Shown one piece after another: positions 16,739 through 25,018 of a DNA stretch of 64,000 bases. Below the pieces are notes generated by a model. That model made no database searches. It saw only the letters and a program-made list of their open reading frames with translations, and had not been told where the DNA came from. The translations under genes were made by a program, and so were the position numbers. This DNA is from Pelagibius sp. CAU 1746 (GTDB lineage: Bacteria > Pseudomonadota > Alphaproteobacteria > Kiloniellales > Kiloniellaceae). Each line of letters starts with the position of its first letter. The first letter of the stretch is position 1. The stretch lies in assembly GCF_039839785.1 (NCBI RefSeq), contig NZ_JBDOQT010000001.1:1860001-1924000 (forward strand), written 5' to 3'.

Positions 16739-17109
16739 AACCGGGTCCAGAGAAGATAGGCGGCGAGCAGCGCGAGGGAGACGGCCAGGATCACGTCCCA
16801 GCGCGCCAGGAAGAGCAGGATAGTGTCGCGCGGCGCCAGGCCCAGCGCGTCGGCGATCCAGATCGGCAGCAAGGACGCGATGAGGGCCAGGAGGCTGCGG
16901 CCGAGGATGGAGAAAAAGAGTCGGAGCAGCTTCAGGGAGGCGCGCTGGACTTCCTTCTCCCGCGCCTCTTCGTCGAGCGCGGTGTCCCGCATCGTGGCGA
17001 AGGCGCCGCGGGTAACGGCCAGCGCGGCGGCGGCCCTGGACGGGATACCGAGCAGCCAGAACGCCGCGACGAAGATGCAGATCGAGGCGAGAGCGACGGC
17101 GGCTGTCAT
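16723..17109 (-). CDS. small membrane protein of unknown function in the sulfotransferase operon
   Basis: This 128-aa protein has a hydrophobic helix at residues 5-25, a charged cytoplasmic-looking middle (DTALDEEAREKEVQRASLK), a second hydrophobic stretch near residues 65-90 and a third near 103-122. I do not recognise a family. Its start overlaps the upstream small gene by 4 bases and its end overlaps the sulfotransferase start by 16, so it is translated as part of one unit. A role as a membrane partner of the sulfotransferases is an inference from position only. Confidence 0.75.
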   Translation of the reverse strand: MTAAVALASICIFVAAFWLLGIPSRAAAALAVTRGAFATMRDTALDEEAREKEVQRASLKLLRLFFSILGRSLLALIASLLPIWIADALGLAPRDTILLFLARWDVILAVSLALLAAYLLWTRLWPSR

Positions 17110-17351
17110 CGGGCCGAGGGAGACTCGCGGTCTTTCTTGGCTTCGCGCATCTTGCGGCGCAGCCGCTTGATCGGATACCAGACGAAGCCCACGACCATCA
17201 GCGCGACGGCGCCGAGCAGCGCGACCACCGTGCCGATGGCGGAAATGCCGGCGCCGGGACCGATGTAGGCCTCGGCGGCCTGCGGAACGGCGGCCAGAAA
17301 GGCGGCCAGAAAGGCGGTGAGTGCCAGAGCGCAGAAGGTTCCTCGAAGCAT
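17106..17351 (-). CDS. 81-aa membrane protein with signal-like N-terminus
   Basis: The protein has a first hydrophobic stretch, LTAFLAAFLAAVPQAAEA, that looks like a signal or anchor helix. The motif AYIGPGAGISAIG follows, then a second helix near residues 40-62 and a strongly basic tail (KRLRRKMREAKKDRE). The AYIGPGAG segment recurs, from memory, in small proteins beside glycosyl- or sulfotransferases, but no function is established. The first helix is encoded over a short 12-base tandem duplication. It lies 27 bases after the arylsulfotransferase-like gene. Confidence 0.75.
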   Translation of the reverse strand: MLRGTFCALALTAFLAAFLAAVPQAAEAYIGPGAGISAIGTVVALLGAVALMVVGFVWYPIKRLRRKMREAKKDRESPSAR

Positions 17352-17378
17352 GGGGACGTTCTCCTCAGGTTGCCGGGC

Positions 17379-18725
17379 CTAGCTGCCGCAGGACCACTCT
17401 GTGACGTTGAAATAGCTCTGCGGATAGGCGCGCGCCTCGGTCACTTCGGCGACCTGCCCGGCGCTGTAGCGGTTGACGAATTCCCAGACCACTTTGCCCT
17501 CGGCGTCGGTCTCGAACGCCCGGCCGCCCTCGAACTCGGTGATCAGGAGGCCGCCGCCGGGCCGCAACTCCACCTTGCCGCGGATAACTGTCAGCATCTT
17601 CTGATCCTGTCCGTCGCCGTAGATCGTCTCGTAGCGACCGCTTTCGGGATCGATCTCGATGACGTTGGAGCCGGTTGCGTAGGCGACCGGAGATTTCTCC
17701 TCGGAAGTCGGGTAGGCGGTCTTGTAGACATTGTTGTTGAAGACCACGATGGTGCCGCCGGGCTTGAACTCGGGGTCGTGCTGGCGCAGCCAGGGGCCGA
17801 CGCGCCACCACTTCACTTGGCCGCCGGTGGGGTCCATCACCAGGACCAGGTTGGAATCGCGGATCGAAAGTGCCAGATCGCCCGCTTCGAACAGCGGGAA
17901 GTCCTCGGCCAGCGGCGCAGGCAGTTCCTGGATCTTGTTGAGATGAATGATCTCGCCGTTCCAGAACGCCCAGGGCGCGAAGGCATGCCCTGTCGCGGTG
18001 AGCAGCGGCTCCAGGCCGTTGTCGTACAGCACCTGGACGAGCGCGATCTCGTTCAGCACCTCGCCGTTCTGGGAGACGTGCAGCAGGGTGTCTTCGAGCA
18101 AGGGCGGTTGAAAGGGTGGGTAGGGCGTTGCGCCGTCGTCTTCCCAGTATCGCCGCGCGGGCACCCAATAGCCGCCACTGGCGCTGCGCTCGACGGAGTG
18201 GTGGGTCATCCGCGGCAGGGTCCAGAGAACTCGGCCGCAGCGATCGAGCTTGACGAGGCCCGAGTATTCGAGATTGAAGACCACCGAACCGTCCGGCTCG
18301 ATCAGCGCGCCGTGAATATCGACGTTCCAGTCGCCGGCCGGCGGCCAGGGCAGATAGCTCGTATCCGGGATCAGATCGGAGAAGACGACCGGCCAGCGGG
18401 CGACGACGCCGCCGTCGCGCCGAATCAGCCGAAGCTGGTTGTTGCCCTCGAAGAAGCCCGAAAGGAGGACCAGGTCGCGCCCGCCGTCCGGAAGGTCGTT
18501 CACCGTGACGCCGTCGCCGTCATAGCGGGCGTCCTGCAGGAAGTGATCGGGCAGGACGCCGGTCAGGGTGAAGCGTTCCTCGTAGACCGTGACGACGCTG
18601 TCGCGGATGAAATAGGCCACCTCGCGCGGCGCCGGGTGGAAGACGCTGAAGGCGATTCCGGCGAGAAAGACGCTTATGACGCCCACGCTATTGAACAGGA
18701 ATCTCGAGAGGTCGAAATCCTTCAT
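17379..18725 (-). CDS. arylsulfotransferase (ASST)-family protein, membrane anchored
   Basis: The 448-aa product has one N-terminal membrane helix (residues 10-28) and a long extracytoplasmic beta-propeller-like domain. Repeats of the type WNVDIHGALIEPDGSVVFNLEYSG, THHSVERSASGGYWVP and GELVLINEFEGGRAFE-like elements resemble the ASST fold. Classical ASST moves sulfate between phenols in the periplasm without PAPS. The final residues include WSCGS. It heads a coupled operon with two small membrane proteins and a PAPS-type sulfotransferase. Whether it is catalytic or a sugar/polymer binder is not settled by sequence. Confidence 0.78.
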   Translation of the reverse strand: MKDFDLSRFLFNSVGVISVFLAGIAFSVFHPAPREVAYFIRDSVVTVYEERFTLTGVLPDHFLQDARYDGDGVTVNDLPDGGRDLVLLSGFFEGNNQLRLIRRDGGVVARWPVVFSDLIPDTSYLPWPPAGDWNVDIHGALIEPDGSVVFNLEYSGLVKLDRCGRVLWTLPRMTHHSVERSASGGYWVPARRYWEDDGATPYPPFQPPLLEDTLLHVSQNGEVLNEIALVQVLYDNGLEPLLTATGHAFAPWAFWNGEIIHLNKIQELPAPLAEDFPLFEAGDLALSIRDSNLVLVMDPTGGQVKWWRVGPWLRQHDPEFKPGGTIVVFNNNVYKTAYPTSEEKSPVAYATGSNVIEIDPESGRYETIYGDGQDQKMLTVIRGKVELRPGGGLLITEFEGGRAFETDAEGKVVWEFVNRYSAGQVAEVTEARAYPQSYFNVTEWSCGS

Positions 18726-18879
18726 CTGCAGCCTCCACCATCCGCAGCGCCGCTTGCCCCCTGGTTCGTCCGCCCGGCCTGGGGCGGCGGGACCAGGAAG
18801 TGAGGGTCAGCATAGCGCCATGGGGACGGCAATTGAGGGGGTGGCAAAAATCGTTCCGGTTGTGCGTTCTGGCCGTCTC

Positions 18880-19770
18880 CTAGAAATCCTGTTCGCGGGA
18901 GCGCAACAACTGCTCGCCGATATCGCAAGGCGGGCTTATCCGGGCATCGCCGTCGTCGATGAACTGGGCATCGACGAGCGGGGACTTGGCGAGCTGGGCG
19001 GATCGCGGCGGCGGCGCGGGCGGGCCGGCGATCTCCAGGATCAGCTTGCGGCGGATGGCGCTGGCGAAGGCGGTGAAGTCCTGCGCCACGACGATGAAGG
19101 CCGCGGGGCCGCCGATCACGCAGTCGCGATAGTAGAGATCCAAGTTGGGGATGTTGTAGCGCGAGAAAGGCCCGCTGCTCCGGTCGAGGATCGGCAGGCC
19201 GTTGATGGTGATTCCCTGGGCCACGGCGCGGTCGCGGGCGCGGGTCACCAGATCGCCCCAGTTGTTGGGGCCGTCACCCGAGACGTCGATCACCTCGCGT
19301 GTGCCCTCGAAGCCGTTGTCCTGGAACAGCCGGCTGCCGAAGTCGATGGCGCCGCTGATCGAGGTGTAGTGCGCCGGCCCCGGACGGCGCGCCGCCAAGG
19401 CCATGGCGAAGCGCTCCGCGGCGGCCGGGGAGTCGATCAGGGTCCAGTCGACGACGAGCCGGGTGTGCGCCGAGTTCGCCCATTCGAAATAGGTGACGGC
19501 GATCCGGCCGAGGATGCCGCCGCCGATGGCGTCCACCACCAGAGGATCGCGGAAGGCCTGGGCATAGCCTTGGCGTTGGAGCTGCGCCTCCTCGGAGTCG
19601 ACGCTGAGTGAGACGTCGACGGCCAGCACCAACTCCAGGTCCACGGCGAGGCGGCGGTCGGTCTGGGCTTCCTGCCCCGGGCTTGCCGGGGCTTGTGCGT
19701 CAGCCGGAATCGGGGCGGCGGCGAGGAATAACGCCAGCAGGGCCGCGAGGGGACCTCCGATCCGTACCAT
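18880..19770 (-). CDS. DUF1194 secreted von Willebrand factor A-like protein
   Basis: The product of about 296 aa has a signal peptide (hydrophobic region LAALLALFLAAAPIPADA). A vWA-like domain follows with ELVLAVDVSLSVDSEEAQLQRQGYA near residues 47-70, where DVSLS resembles a MIDAS metal site. Later blocks are ISGAIDFGSRLF and EVIDVSGDGPNNWGD. DUF1194 proteins are exported and of unknown function. I chose ATG at 19770 because GGAGG lies five bases before it. A GTG two codons earlier has no room for a ribosome site. It diverges from the pseudaminic acid operon. Confidence 0.87.
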   Translation of the reverse strand: MVRIGGPLAALLALFLAAAPIPADAQAPASPGQEAQTDRRLAVDLELVLAVDVSLSVDSEEAQLQRQGYAQAFRDPLVVDAIGGGILGRIAVTYFEWANSAHTRLVVDWTLIDSPAAAERFAMALAARRPGPAHYTSISGAIDFGSRLFQDNGFEGTREVIDVSGDGPNNWGDLVTRARDRAVAQGITINGLPILDRSSGPFSRYNIPNLDLYYRDCVIGGPAAFIVVAQDFTAFASAIRRKLILEIAGPPAPPPRSAQLAKSPLVDAQFIDDGDARISPPCDIGEQLLRSREQDF

Positions 19771-20002
19771 CAACACCTCCTCCGGGTGGACGACCCCGCC
19801 AGCATGCCACCCTCCGCGGCCCCGGTCCAGATGGCCCGGCGCCCGCGGCTCGCCGCCGCTCCGCCGCGCCCGGGTGGATCATGGCGGTCGGAAAGCCGCC
19901 TTTTCGAAGCGATTCGCGGATCGGCATTAAGGCTTGGGAAAACTATATTAACCATTATGCGATACTAGAGCGGGGTGCGACGGTAAGAGATTGTTAAGGC
20001 CT

Positions 20003-21085
20003 ATGGCATCGACCAGGACGTTGGAGATCGGCGGGCGCAGGATCGGCCCGGACGAACCCCCGTACATCATTGCCGAGATGTCCGGGAACCATAAAGGCGA
20101 CATCCGCCGGACCTTCAGCATTCTGGAGGCGGCGAAGGCCGCCGGCGCGGATGCGGTGAAACTGCAGACCTACCGCGCCGACACCATCACCATCGACCAC
20201 CACGGGCCGGAATTCATGGTCGAGGGCGGTCTGTGGGCCGGCCGGCGGCTCTACGAGCTCTACGAGGAAGCGCACACCCCCTGGGAATGGCATCCGGAGA
20301 TCTTCGCCCGCGCACGCGATCTGGGGATCACGGTTTTTTCGTCGCCCTTCGATCCCACGGCGGTCGACTTCCTGGAGAGCCTCGACGCCCCCGCCTACAA
20401 GATCGCCTCGCCGGAGATCATCGACATCCCGCTGATCCGCAAGGCGGCGCGCAGCGGCAAGCCGATGATCATCTCGACCGGCATGGCGAGCCTCGAGGAG
20501 ATCGAGGAAGCCGTCGCCGCGGCGCGCGGCGAGGGCAATGACGACATCGTCGTGCTTCACTGCACAGCGGCCTATCCGGCGCCGCCGGAGGAGGCCAACC
20601 TCGCGACCCTCGCCGACCTGAGGAAGCGCCTGGGCGTGACCGTCGGGCTTTCGGATCACACCCTGGGCACCACCGTCGCCACCATCGCCGTCGCCCTGGG
20701 GGCGGCGGTGATCGAGAAGCATTTTACCCTGGCCCGGGCCGACGGCGGAGTGGACAGCGCCTTTTCCCTGGAGCCGGCAGAGTTGGCGCGCCTGGTCGAG
20801 GAGTCCGCGGTCGCCCACGCCGCCGTCGGCGCGCCGGCCTATGAACCGACAAAGTCGGAAGCTTCGGTGCTGCGCAACCGGCGCTCGCTCTATGTGGTGG
20901 CACCGGTCGCCAGGGGAGAGACTCTCAGCCACGAGAACGTCCGCTCGATCCGGCCGGGCAACGGCATGAAGCCGAAGTACCTGGACGCGGTGATTGGCCG
21001 CAAGGCGGCGCGGGACCTGGCCTTCGGCGAGCCGCTGGATGTTTCCATGATCGAGGGCGGCCTTGCGGATGTCGTGGCGACATGA
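20003..21085 (+). CDS. pseI: pseudaminic acid synthase (PseI)
   Basis: The 360-aa enzyme condenses phosphoenolpyruvate with 2,4-diacetamido-2,4,6-trideoxy-L-altrose to give pseudaminic acid. It has the NeuB-type barrel start PYIIAEMSGNHKGD, the PseI-specific LWAGRRLYELYEEAHTPWEW near residue 75, KIASPEIIDIPLI near 135, and a C-terminal antifreeze-like SAF domain from about residue 285 to the end. An upstream TTG at 19991 is possible, but the ATG at 20003 sits behind TTAAGG. It is the first gene of a seven-gene coupled operon. The upstream 230 bases become AT-rich around 19928-19970 and probably hold the promoter. Confidence 0.9.
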   Translation: MASTRTLEIGGRRIGPDEPPYIIAEMSGNHKGDIRRTFSILEAAKAAGADAVKLQTYRADTITIDHHGPEFMVEGGLWAGRRLYELYEEAHTPWEWHPEIFARARDLGITVFSSPFDPTAVDFLESLDAPAYKIASPEIIDIPLIRKAARSGKPMIISTGMASLEEIEEAVAAARGEGNDDIVVLHCTAAYPAPPEEANLATLADLRKRLGVTVGLSDHTLGTTVATIAVALGAAVIEKHFTLARADGGVDSAFSLEPAELARLVEESAVAHAAVGAPAYEPTKSEASVLRNRRSLYVVAPVARGETLSHENVRSIRPGNGMKPKYLDAVIGRKAARDLAFGEPLDVSMIEGGLADVVAT

Positions 21086-21786
21086 GCAGCGGCGCACTTA
21101 CTTCCGTGGCGATCATCCCGGCGCGGGGCGGCAGCAAGCGCATTCCGCGCAAGAACATCCGCCCCTTCCGCGGCAGACCGATGCTGGCCTGGTCGGTCGC
21201 CGCGGCGCTGGAGGCCGGCGTGTTCGACGCGGTGATGGTCAGTACCGACGATGCGGAGGTCGCGGAGGTCGCGCGCTCCTGCGGTGCCGAGGTTCCTTTC
21301 CTGCGTTCGTCCGAGACTGCGGACGACCATGCGACGACCAGTGCCGTCCTGACCGAGGTTCTGGCGCGCTACCGCGACGCGGGGTGCAGTTTCGATCTCG
21401 CCTGCTGCCTCTACCCGACGGCGCCCTTCGTGCGTGCCGAGGATCTTTCCGCCGGCAAGGTGCGGCTGCTGGAAGAGGGATTCGACGTTCTGATGCCGGT
21501 CGCCGCCTTCAGCTACCCGATCTGGCGGTCCCTGAAGCGGGAGGAAGACGGGCGGGTGAAGCTGAACTTCCCGGAGAACCTCAATACCCGCTCCCAGGAT
21601 TTGCCGGCCGCCTATCACGATGCCGGCCAATGGTACTGGTTCCGCACCGCCGCCTTCCTGCGCGACGGGGTCCTGATGGGATCGAACACCGGTTCCCTGG
21701 TGCTGCCGGCGGTGCGCGTCCAGGACATCGACAACGAGGACGACTGGGCCTTGGCCGAGCTGAAGCATGAGAGGATTTTCGGATGA
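21082..21786 (+). CDS. pseF: pseudaminic acid cytidylyltransferase (PseF)
   Basis: The 234-aa protein activates pseudaminic acid with CTP to CMP-pseudaminic acid, the donor for glycosylation. It opens with the nucleotidyltransferase signature IPARGGSKRIPRKNI and has VSTDDAEVAEVARSCGAEVPFLR near residue 53, CLYPTAPFV near 110 and the late IDNEDDWALAE metal region. The length is normal for PseF. It overlaps pseI by 4 bases and the next methyltransferase by 4 bases. With PseI it defines the sugar made by this locus. Confidence 0.9.
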   Translation: MSSGALTSVAIIPARGGSKRIPRKNIRPFRGRPMLAWSVAAALEAGVFDAVMVSTDDAEVAEVARSCGAEVPFLRSSETADDHATTSAVLTEVLARYRDAGCSFDLACCLYPTAPFVRAEDLSAGKVRLLEEGFDVLMPVAAFSYPIWRSLKREEDGRVKLNFPENLNTRSQDLPAAYHDAGQWYWFRTAAFLRDGVLMGSNTGSLVLPAVRVQDIDNEDDWALAELKHERIFG

Positions 21787-22667
21787 ACGACCCGCGTCTG
21801 AAGCGCAACCCGCTGGGTTTTCTGGAGGTGGTGTCGCGGCCGAGCGAGGATGAACTCTCGGACTACTACGCGCAGACCTATTACCAGCAGGAAAAAAGCA
21901 GCTACCGCAAATCCTACCCGCCGGATGAACTGGCGGTCATCGACCTGCGCATCGCCCAGCGCGCCGCCCGCGCCCTGGAACTGCTGCATCGCGACGGACC
22001 GGGCAACCTGCTGGACGTGGGCTGCGGCGAGGGTTTCGTCCTGGCGGCCTTCGCCAAGCAGGGCTGGACGGTGGCCGGCGTCGACCACAGCCGGGCCGGT
22101 GTCGAGTCCATGAACCCGGATTTCGCCGACAAGGTGGAGCAGGGGGACCTCTTTGCGTTGCTGCGCCGGCGCATCGAGGCCGGCGAGCGCCACGACCTGG
22201 TCTGGCTGGGCAATGTGCTGGAGCACGTGCTCGACCCGCTGGGCCTGCTGGACTCGCTGCGTTCCCTCGTCGCCCCCGGCGGCCTGCTGGTCGCCACGGT
22301 GCCGAACGACGGCAATGCCTACCACGAGGATCTGCTGGCCGGCGGGGCGATTCCGGAGCGCTTCTGGATCGCCATTCCCGACCACATGTCCTATTTCACC
22401 ATCGACAGTCTGCGGCGCACCGCCGAGGCGACCGGCTGGGATTGTCTCGACGTGCAGGCCGATTTCCCGATCGACCTGTTCCTGGCGCACGAAGGCTCGA
22501 ACTACGTCCGCGACCGATCGCAGGGCGGCGCCGCGCACCGCGCCCGTCTGCAGCTGGAGCGGATCGTCGGGGCGGCAGGCATCGAGGCGGCCAACCGTTT
22601 CTATTCCGCCCTGGCCGACGTGGGGCTGGGACGGAACATCACCGCGTTCATGCGGCCCAAGGCTTGA
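21783..22667 (+). CDS. class I SAM-dependent methyltransferase
   Basis: The 294-aa protein has a central SAM-binding fold: LLDVGCGEGFVLAAFAKQGWTVAGVD near residues 75-100, and LVWLGNVLEHVLDPLGLLDSLRSLVAPGGLLVATVPND near 138-178, typical of Methyltransf_23-like enzymes. The N-terminus resembles a short carbohydrate-locus leader (DYYAQTYYQQEKSSYRK). The position between pseF and another methyltransferase suggests methylation of the nonulosonate or of a linked glycan. The acceptor position is unknown. Confidence 0.85.
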   Translation: MNDPRLKRNPLGFLEVVSRPSEDELSDYYAQTYYQQEKSSYRKSYPPDELAVIDLRIAQRAARALELLHRDGPGNLLDVGCGEGFVLAAFAKQGWTVAGVDHSRAGVESMNPDFADKVEQGDLFALLRRRIEAGERHDLVWLGNVLEHVLDPLGLLDSLRSLVAPGGLLVATVPNDGNAYHEDLLAGGAIPERFWIAIPDHMSYFTIDSLRRTAEATGWDCLDVQADFPIDLFLAHEGSNYVRDRSQGGAAHRARLQLERIVGAAGIEAANRFYSALADVGLGRNITAFMRPKA

Positions 22668-22677
22668 GGGGAATTCC

Positions 22678-23433
22678 ATGACGGCCAAGAAAGAGATCCG
22701 GACGCTGGTGGGCTCGACCCGGAGCGAGACCGACCGCAAGCAGGACCTGGTCGACAAGCTGCGGGGCGCGCCGATCCCCGACGCCGAACTGCTGGACAAC
22801 ATCGGGTTGTTTCTGACCCGGCAGACCCTGTCGCGCATCAACTTCATGCAGAAGCTCTACGAGATGATCGTGCCTGTGCACGGCGTCATCATGGAGTTCG
22901 GCGTGCGCTGGGGTCAGAACATGGCCCTGTTCTCCTCGCTGAGGGGCATCCACGAGCCTTACAACCACAACCGCAGGATCATCGGCTTCGACACCTTCGA
23001 GGGCTTTCCCGCGGTGGCGCCCCAGGACGGCGGCCACGCCAAGGCCGGCGACTACAGTGTTTCGGAAGACTGGGCGGCGGAGCTGGAGTCGATCCTGGAT
23101 TTCCACAACGCCAATTCGCCGATCCCGCACAAGCGGAAGTTCGAGCTGGTGAAGGGCGATGCGACGCAGGCGCTGCCGGCCTATCTGAAGGAGCACCCCG
23201 AGACCATCGTGGCGCTGGCCTACTTCGACTTCGACATCTACAAGCCGACGCGCGATTGCCTGGAGGCAATCCAGCCGCACCTGACCAAGGGCAGCGTGCT
23301 GGCTTTCGACGAGCTGAACATGCCGGAGTTCCCGGGCGAGACCCTGGCCCTGAAGGAGGTGCTGGGGCTGTCGCGCTACGCCATCCGGCGCGATCCGGCG
23401 AGCCCGCTGACCTCCTATCTGGTCGTGGAATGA
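22678..23433 (+). CDS. TylF/macrocin O-methyltransferase-family protein
   Basis: The 251-aa protein resembles TylF-type sugar O-methyltransferases. It has EFGVRWGQNMALFSSLRG near residue 80, GFDTFEGFPAV near 103, ALAYFDFDIYKPTRDCLEAI near 180 and LAFDELNMPEFPGE near 210, matching SAM and metal sites of the family. I start it at ATG 22678, ten bases after the previous gene. The longer open frame upstream only reads the previous gene out of frame. It probably methylates a hydroxyl of a nucleotide- or lipid-bound sugar. Confidence 0.83.
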   Translation: MTAKKEIRTLVGSTRSETDRKQDLVDKLRGAPIPDAELLDNIGLFLTRQTLSRINFMQKLYEMIVPVHGVIMEFGVRWGQNMALFSSLRGIHEPYNHNRRIIGFDTFEGFPAVAPQDGGHAKAGDYSVSEDWAAELESILDFHNANSPIPHKRKFELVKGDATQALPAYLKEHPETIVALAYFDFDIYKPTRDCLEAIQPHLTKGSVLAFDELNMPEFPGETLALKEVLGLSRYAIRRDPASPLTSYLVVE

Positions 23434-24044
23434 GCAAGGCCGGCCTCAGCGCAGCACAGGCGGAGGGCGGCGGGGGCTACCGCTGCATGCCGCGCGCGGA
23501 GATCGCCGACGGCCGCTATGCGGTGCGCGCGGTCGAGCCGGCGCACATCGAGGCGATCCGCCGGTGGCGCAACGCCCAGATCGACGTGCTGCGCCAGGCC
23601 GCCCCGATTTCGCCGCAGCAGCAGGCGGACTACTATGCGCGGGAGATCTGGCCAACGAAGCAAGCGGCCGAACCGCGCAACATCCTGTTGATCTATCTGG
23701 AGGACGGCGAGCCGATCGGCTACGGCGGGCTGGTCCACATCGCCTGGGAACACCGCCGCGCGGAGATATCCTTCCTGCTGGATCCGGCGGTGCCGCGCAG
23801 CGACGCGGAACTGGGCGCGCTCTTCGCGCAGTTCCTGAAGCTGATGAAGGAGCTGGCCTTTCGTGACCTGGGCTTCATCCGCCTGCATACCGAGACCTAC
23901 GCCATCCGCCATGTCCACATCGCGACGCTGGAGGCCTGCGGTTTCCGGCGCGAAGGCTGCCTGCGCCATCACGTAATCATCGGCGGGCGCCCGACGGACG
24001 CCCTGCTGCACGGCTGCCTGGCCGGCGACGACGCGGCGGAGTGA
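23430..24044 (+). CDS. GNAT-family N-acetyltransferase (RimJ/RimL-like)
   Basis: The 204-aa protein starts at an ATG overlapping the previous stop. After a 20-residue leader it shows a GNAT domain: AVEPAHIEAIRRWRNAQ near residue 34, the core GEPIGYGGLVHIAWEHRRAEISFLL near 92, and the last strand LEACGFRREGCLRHHVIIGGR near 168-190. Nonulosonate loci often encode such enzymes to acylate an amino group (PseH acts at N-4). This one could be PseH-like or add a different acyl group. I cannot decide which. Confidence 0.8.
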   Translation: MSKAGLSAAQAEGGGGYRCMPRAEIADGRYAVRAVEPAHIEAIRRWRNAQIDVLRQAAPISPQQQADYYAREIWPTKQAAEPRNILLIYLEDGEPIGYGGLVHIAWEHRRAEISFLLDPAVPRSDAELGALFAQFLKLMKELAFRDLGFIRLHTETYAIRHVHIATLEACGFRREGCLRHHVIIGGRPTDALLHGCLAGDDAAE

Positions 24045-25018
24045 CGCCTGTGGGCGGCCCGGCGGCAAACATCCTGATCACCAGCGCGGCCCGCAAGGCG
24101 CCGCTGGTCCGCGCCATGAAGGCGGCGGCCGCCCGGGCCGTGCCCGGTGCCGCTGTGATCGCCGGTGACATCGACCCGCAGGCTCCGGCGCGCTACGTCG
24201 CCGACGGCTTCTGGCAGCTGCCCCGCCTTAACGGCACCACGCCGCAGAGCCTTATGGAAGGCTGCCGCCAACGTGGCATCGGCACCGTGCTGCCGACGCG
24301 CGACGGGGAACTGGCTTTTTGGGCAGAGGCCAGGACACTGTTCGCCGAGGCCGGGATCGATGTCATCGTTTCGGCGCCGGAAAGCGTCGGGTGCTGCCTC
24401 GACAAGCTGGCCTTCGCGGACTTCGGGCAGGCGCGGGGCCTGCCCTTCATCCCGGCGGCCACGGCCCTCGACGGGCTGGTGGGGGAGCGTTTCGTCGTGA
24501 AGGAACGCTTCGGCGCCGGGTCACGGAGTATCGGGATCGACCTGCCGCGCGCGGCCGCGCTGGATCACGCCCGCGGCCTGGAAGCCCCGATCTTTCAGCC
24601 CTTCGAGCCCGGCGGAGAAATCAGTATAGACGCCTGGATGGATCGTTCCGGCGTGCCGCGCGGCCTCGTCCTGCGCCGCCGCGACTGCGTGGTCGGCGGG
24701 GAGTCCCAGATCACTACGACGTTTCGCGACGCCGCGCTGGAGGCCGCCGCCCTTGAGGTGCTCGGTGCGCTGGACCTGCGCGGTCCCGCCGTGATGCAGG
24801 CCATCGTTCCACCCGGCGGCGGGCTGCGGGTCATCGAGTGCAACTGCCGCTTCGGCGGCGCCTCGACCGCCTCTATCGCCGCCGGCCTGGACATGCTCTA
24901 TTGGAGTCTCGCCGAGCGGCACGCTCCGGACGCCGCCCCCGCGTTCCACCGCATCGAGGGCGAACTGCGCCAGGTGCGGCTGCCCGAAGACGTGGTCCTG
25001 CATGATTTTGATCTTTGA
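24041..25018 (+). CDS. ATP-grasp domain protein of the nonulosonate operon
   Basis: The 325-aa protein looks like a CarB/D-Ala-D-Ala ligase-type ATP-grasp enzyme. It has an N-terminal preATP-grasp part (NILITSAARKAPLVRAMKAAA), ATP-binding lysines in FVVKERFGAGSRSIGI near residue 155, and a magnesium-binding end RVIECNCRFGGASTASIAAG near residue 265-285. ATP-grasp enzymes join a carboxylate to an amine or similar nucleophile. It starts with GTG overlapping the GNAT stop and overlaps the HAD gene by 17 bases. Its substrates are unknown. Ligation of an amino acid to the sugar is one possibility. Confidence 0.8.
   Translation: MTPVGGPAANILITSAARKAPLVRAMKAAAARAVPGAAVIAGDIDPQAPARYVADGFWQLPRLNGTTPQSLMEGCRQRGIGTVLPTRDGELAFWAEARTLFAEAGIDVIVSAPESVGCCLDKLAFADFGQARGLPFIPAATALDGLVGERFVVKERFGAGSRSIGIDLPRAAALDHARGLEAPIFQPFEPGGEISIDAWMDRSGVPRGLVLRRRDCVVGGESQITTTFRDAALEAAALEVLGALDLRGPAVMQAIVPPGGGLRVIECNCRFGGASTASIAAGLDMLYWSLAERHAPDAAPAFHRIEGELRQVRLPEDVVLHDFDL

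Noticed and set aside
17290-17320. Tandem 12-base duplication in a coding region as a mobile or phase-variation repeat
   Set aside because: Only two and a half units are present, in frame and coding for a hydrophobic LAAF repeat. This is more likely simple helix composition.
24041-25018. ATP-grasp gene as a second RimK or carbamoyl-phosphate synthase
   Set aside because: It lacks the RimK start and the large CarB domain structure. Context and overlaps tie it to the sugar operon.
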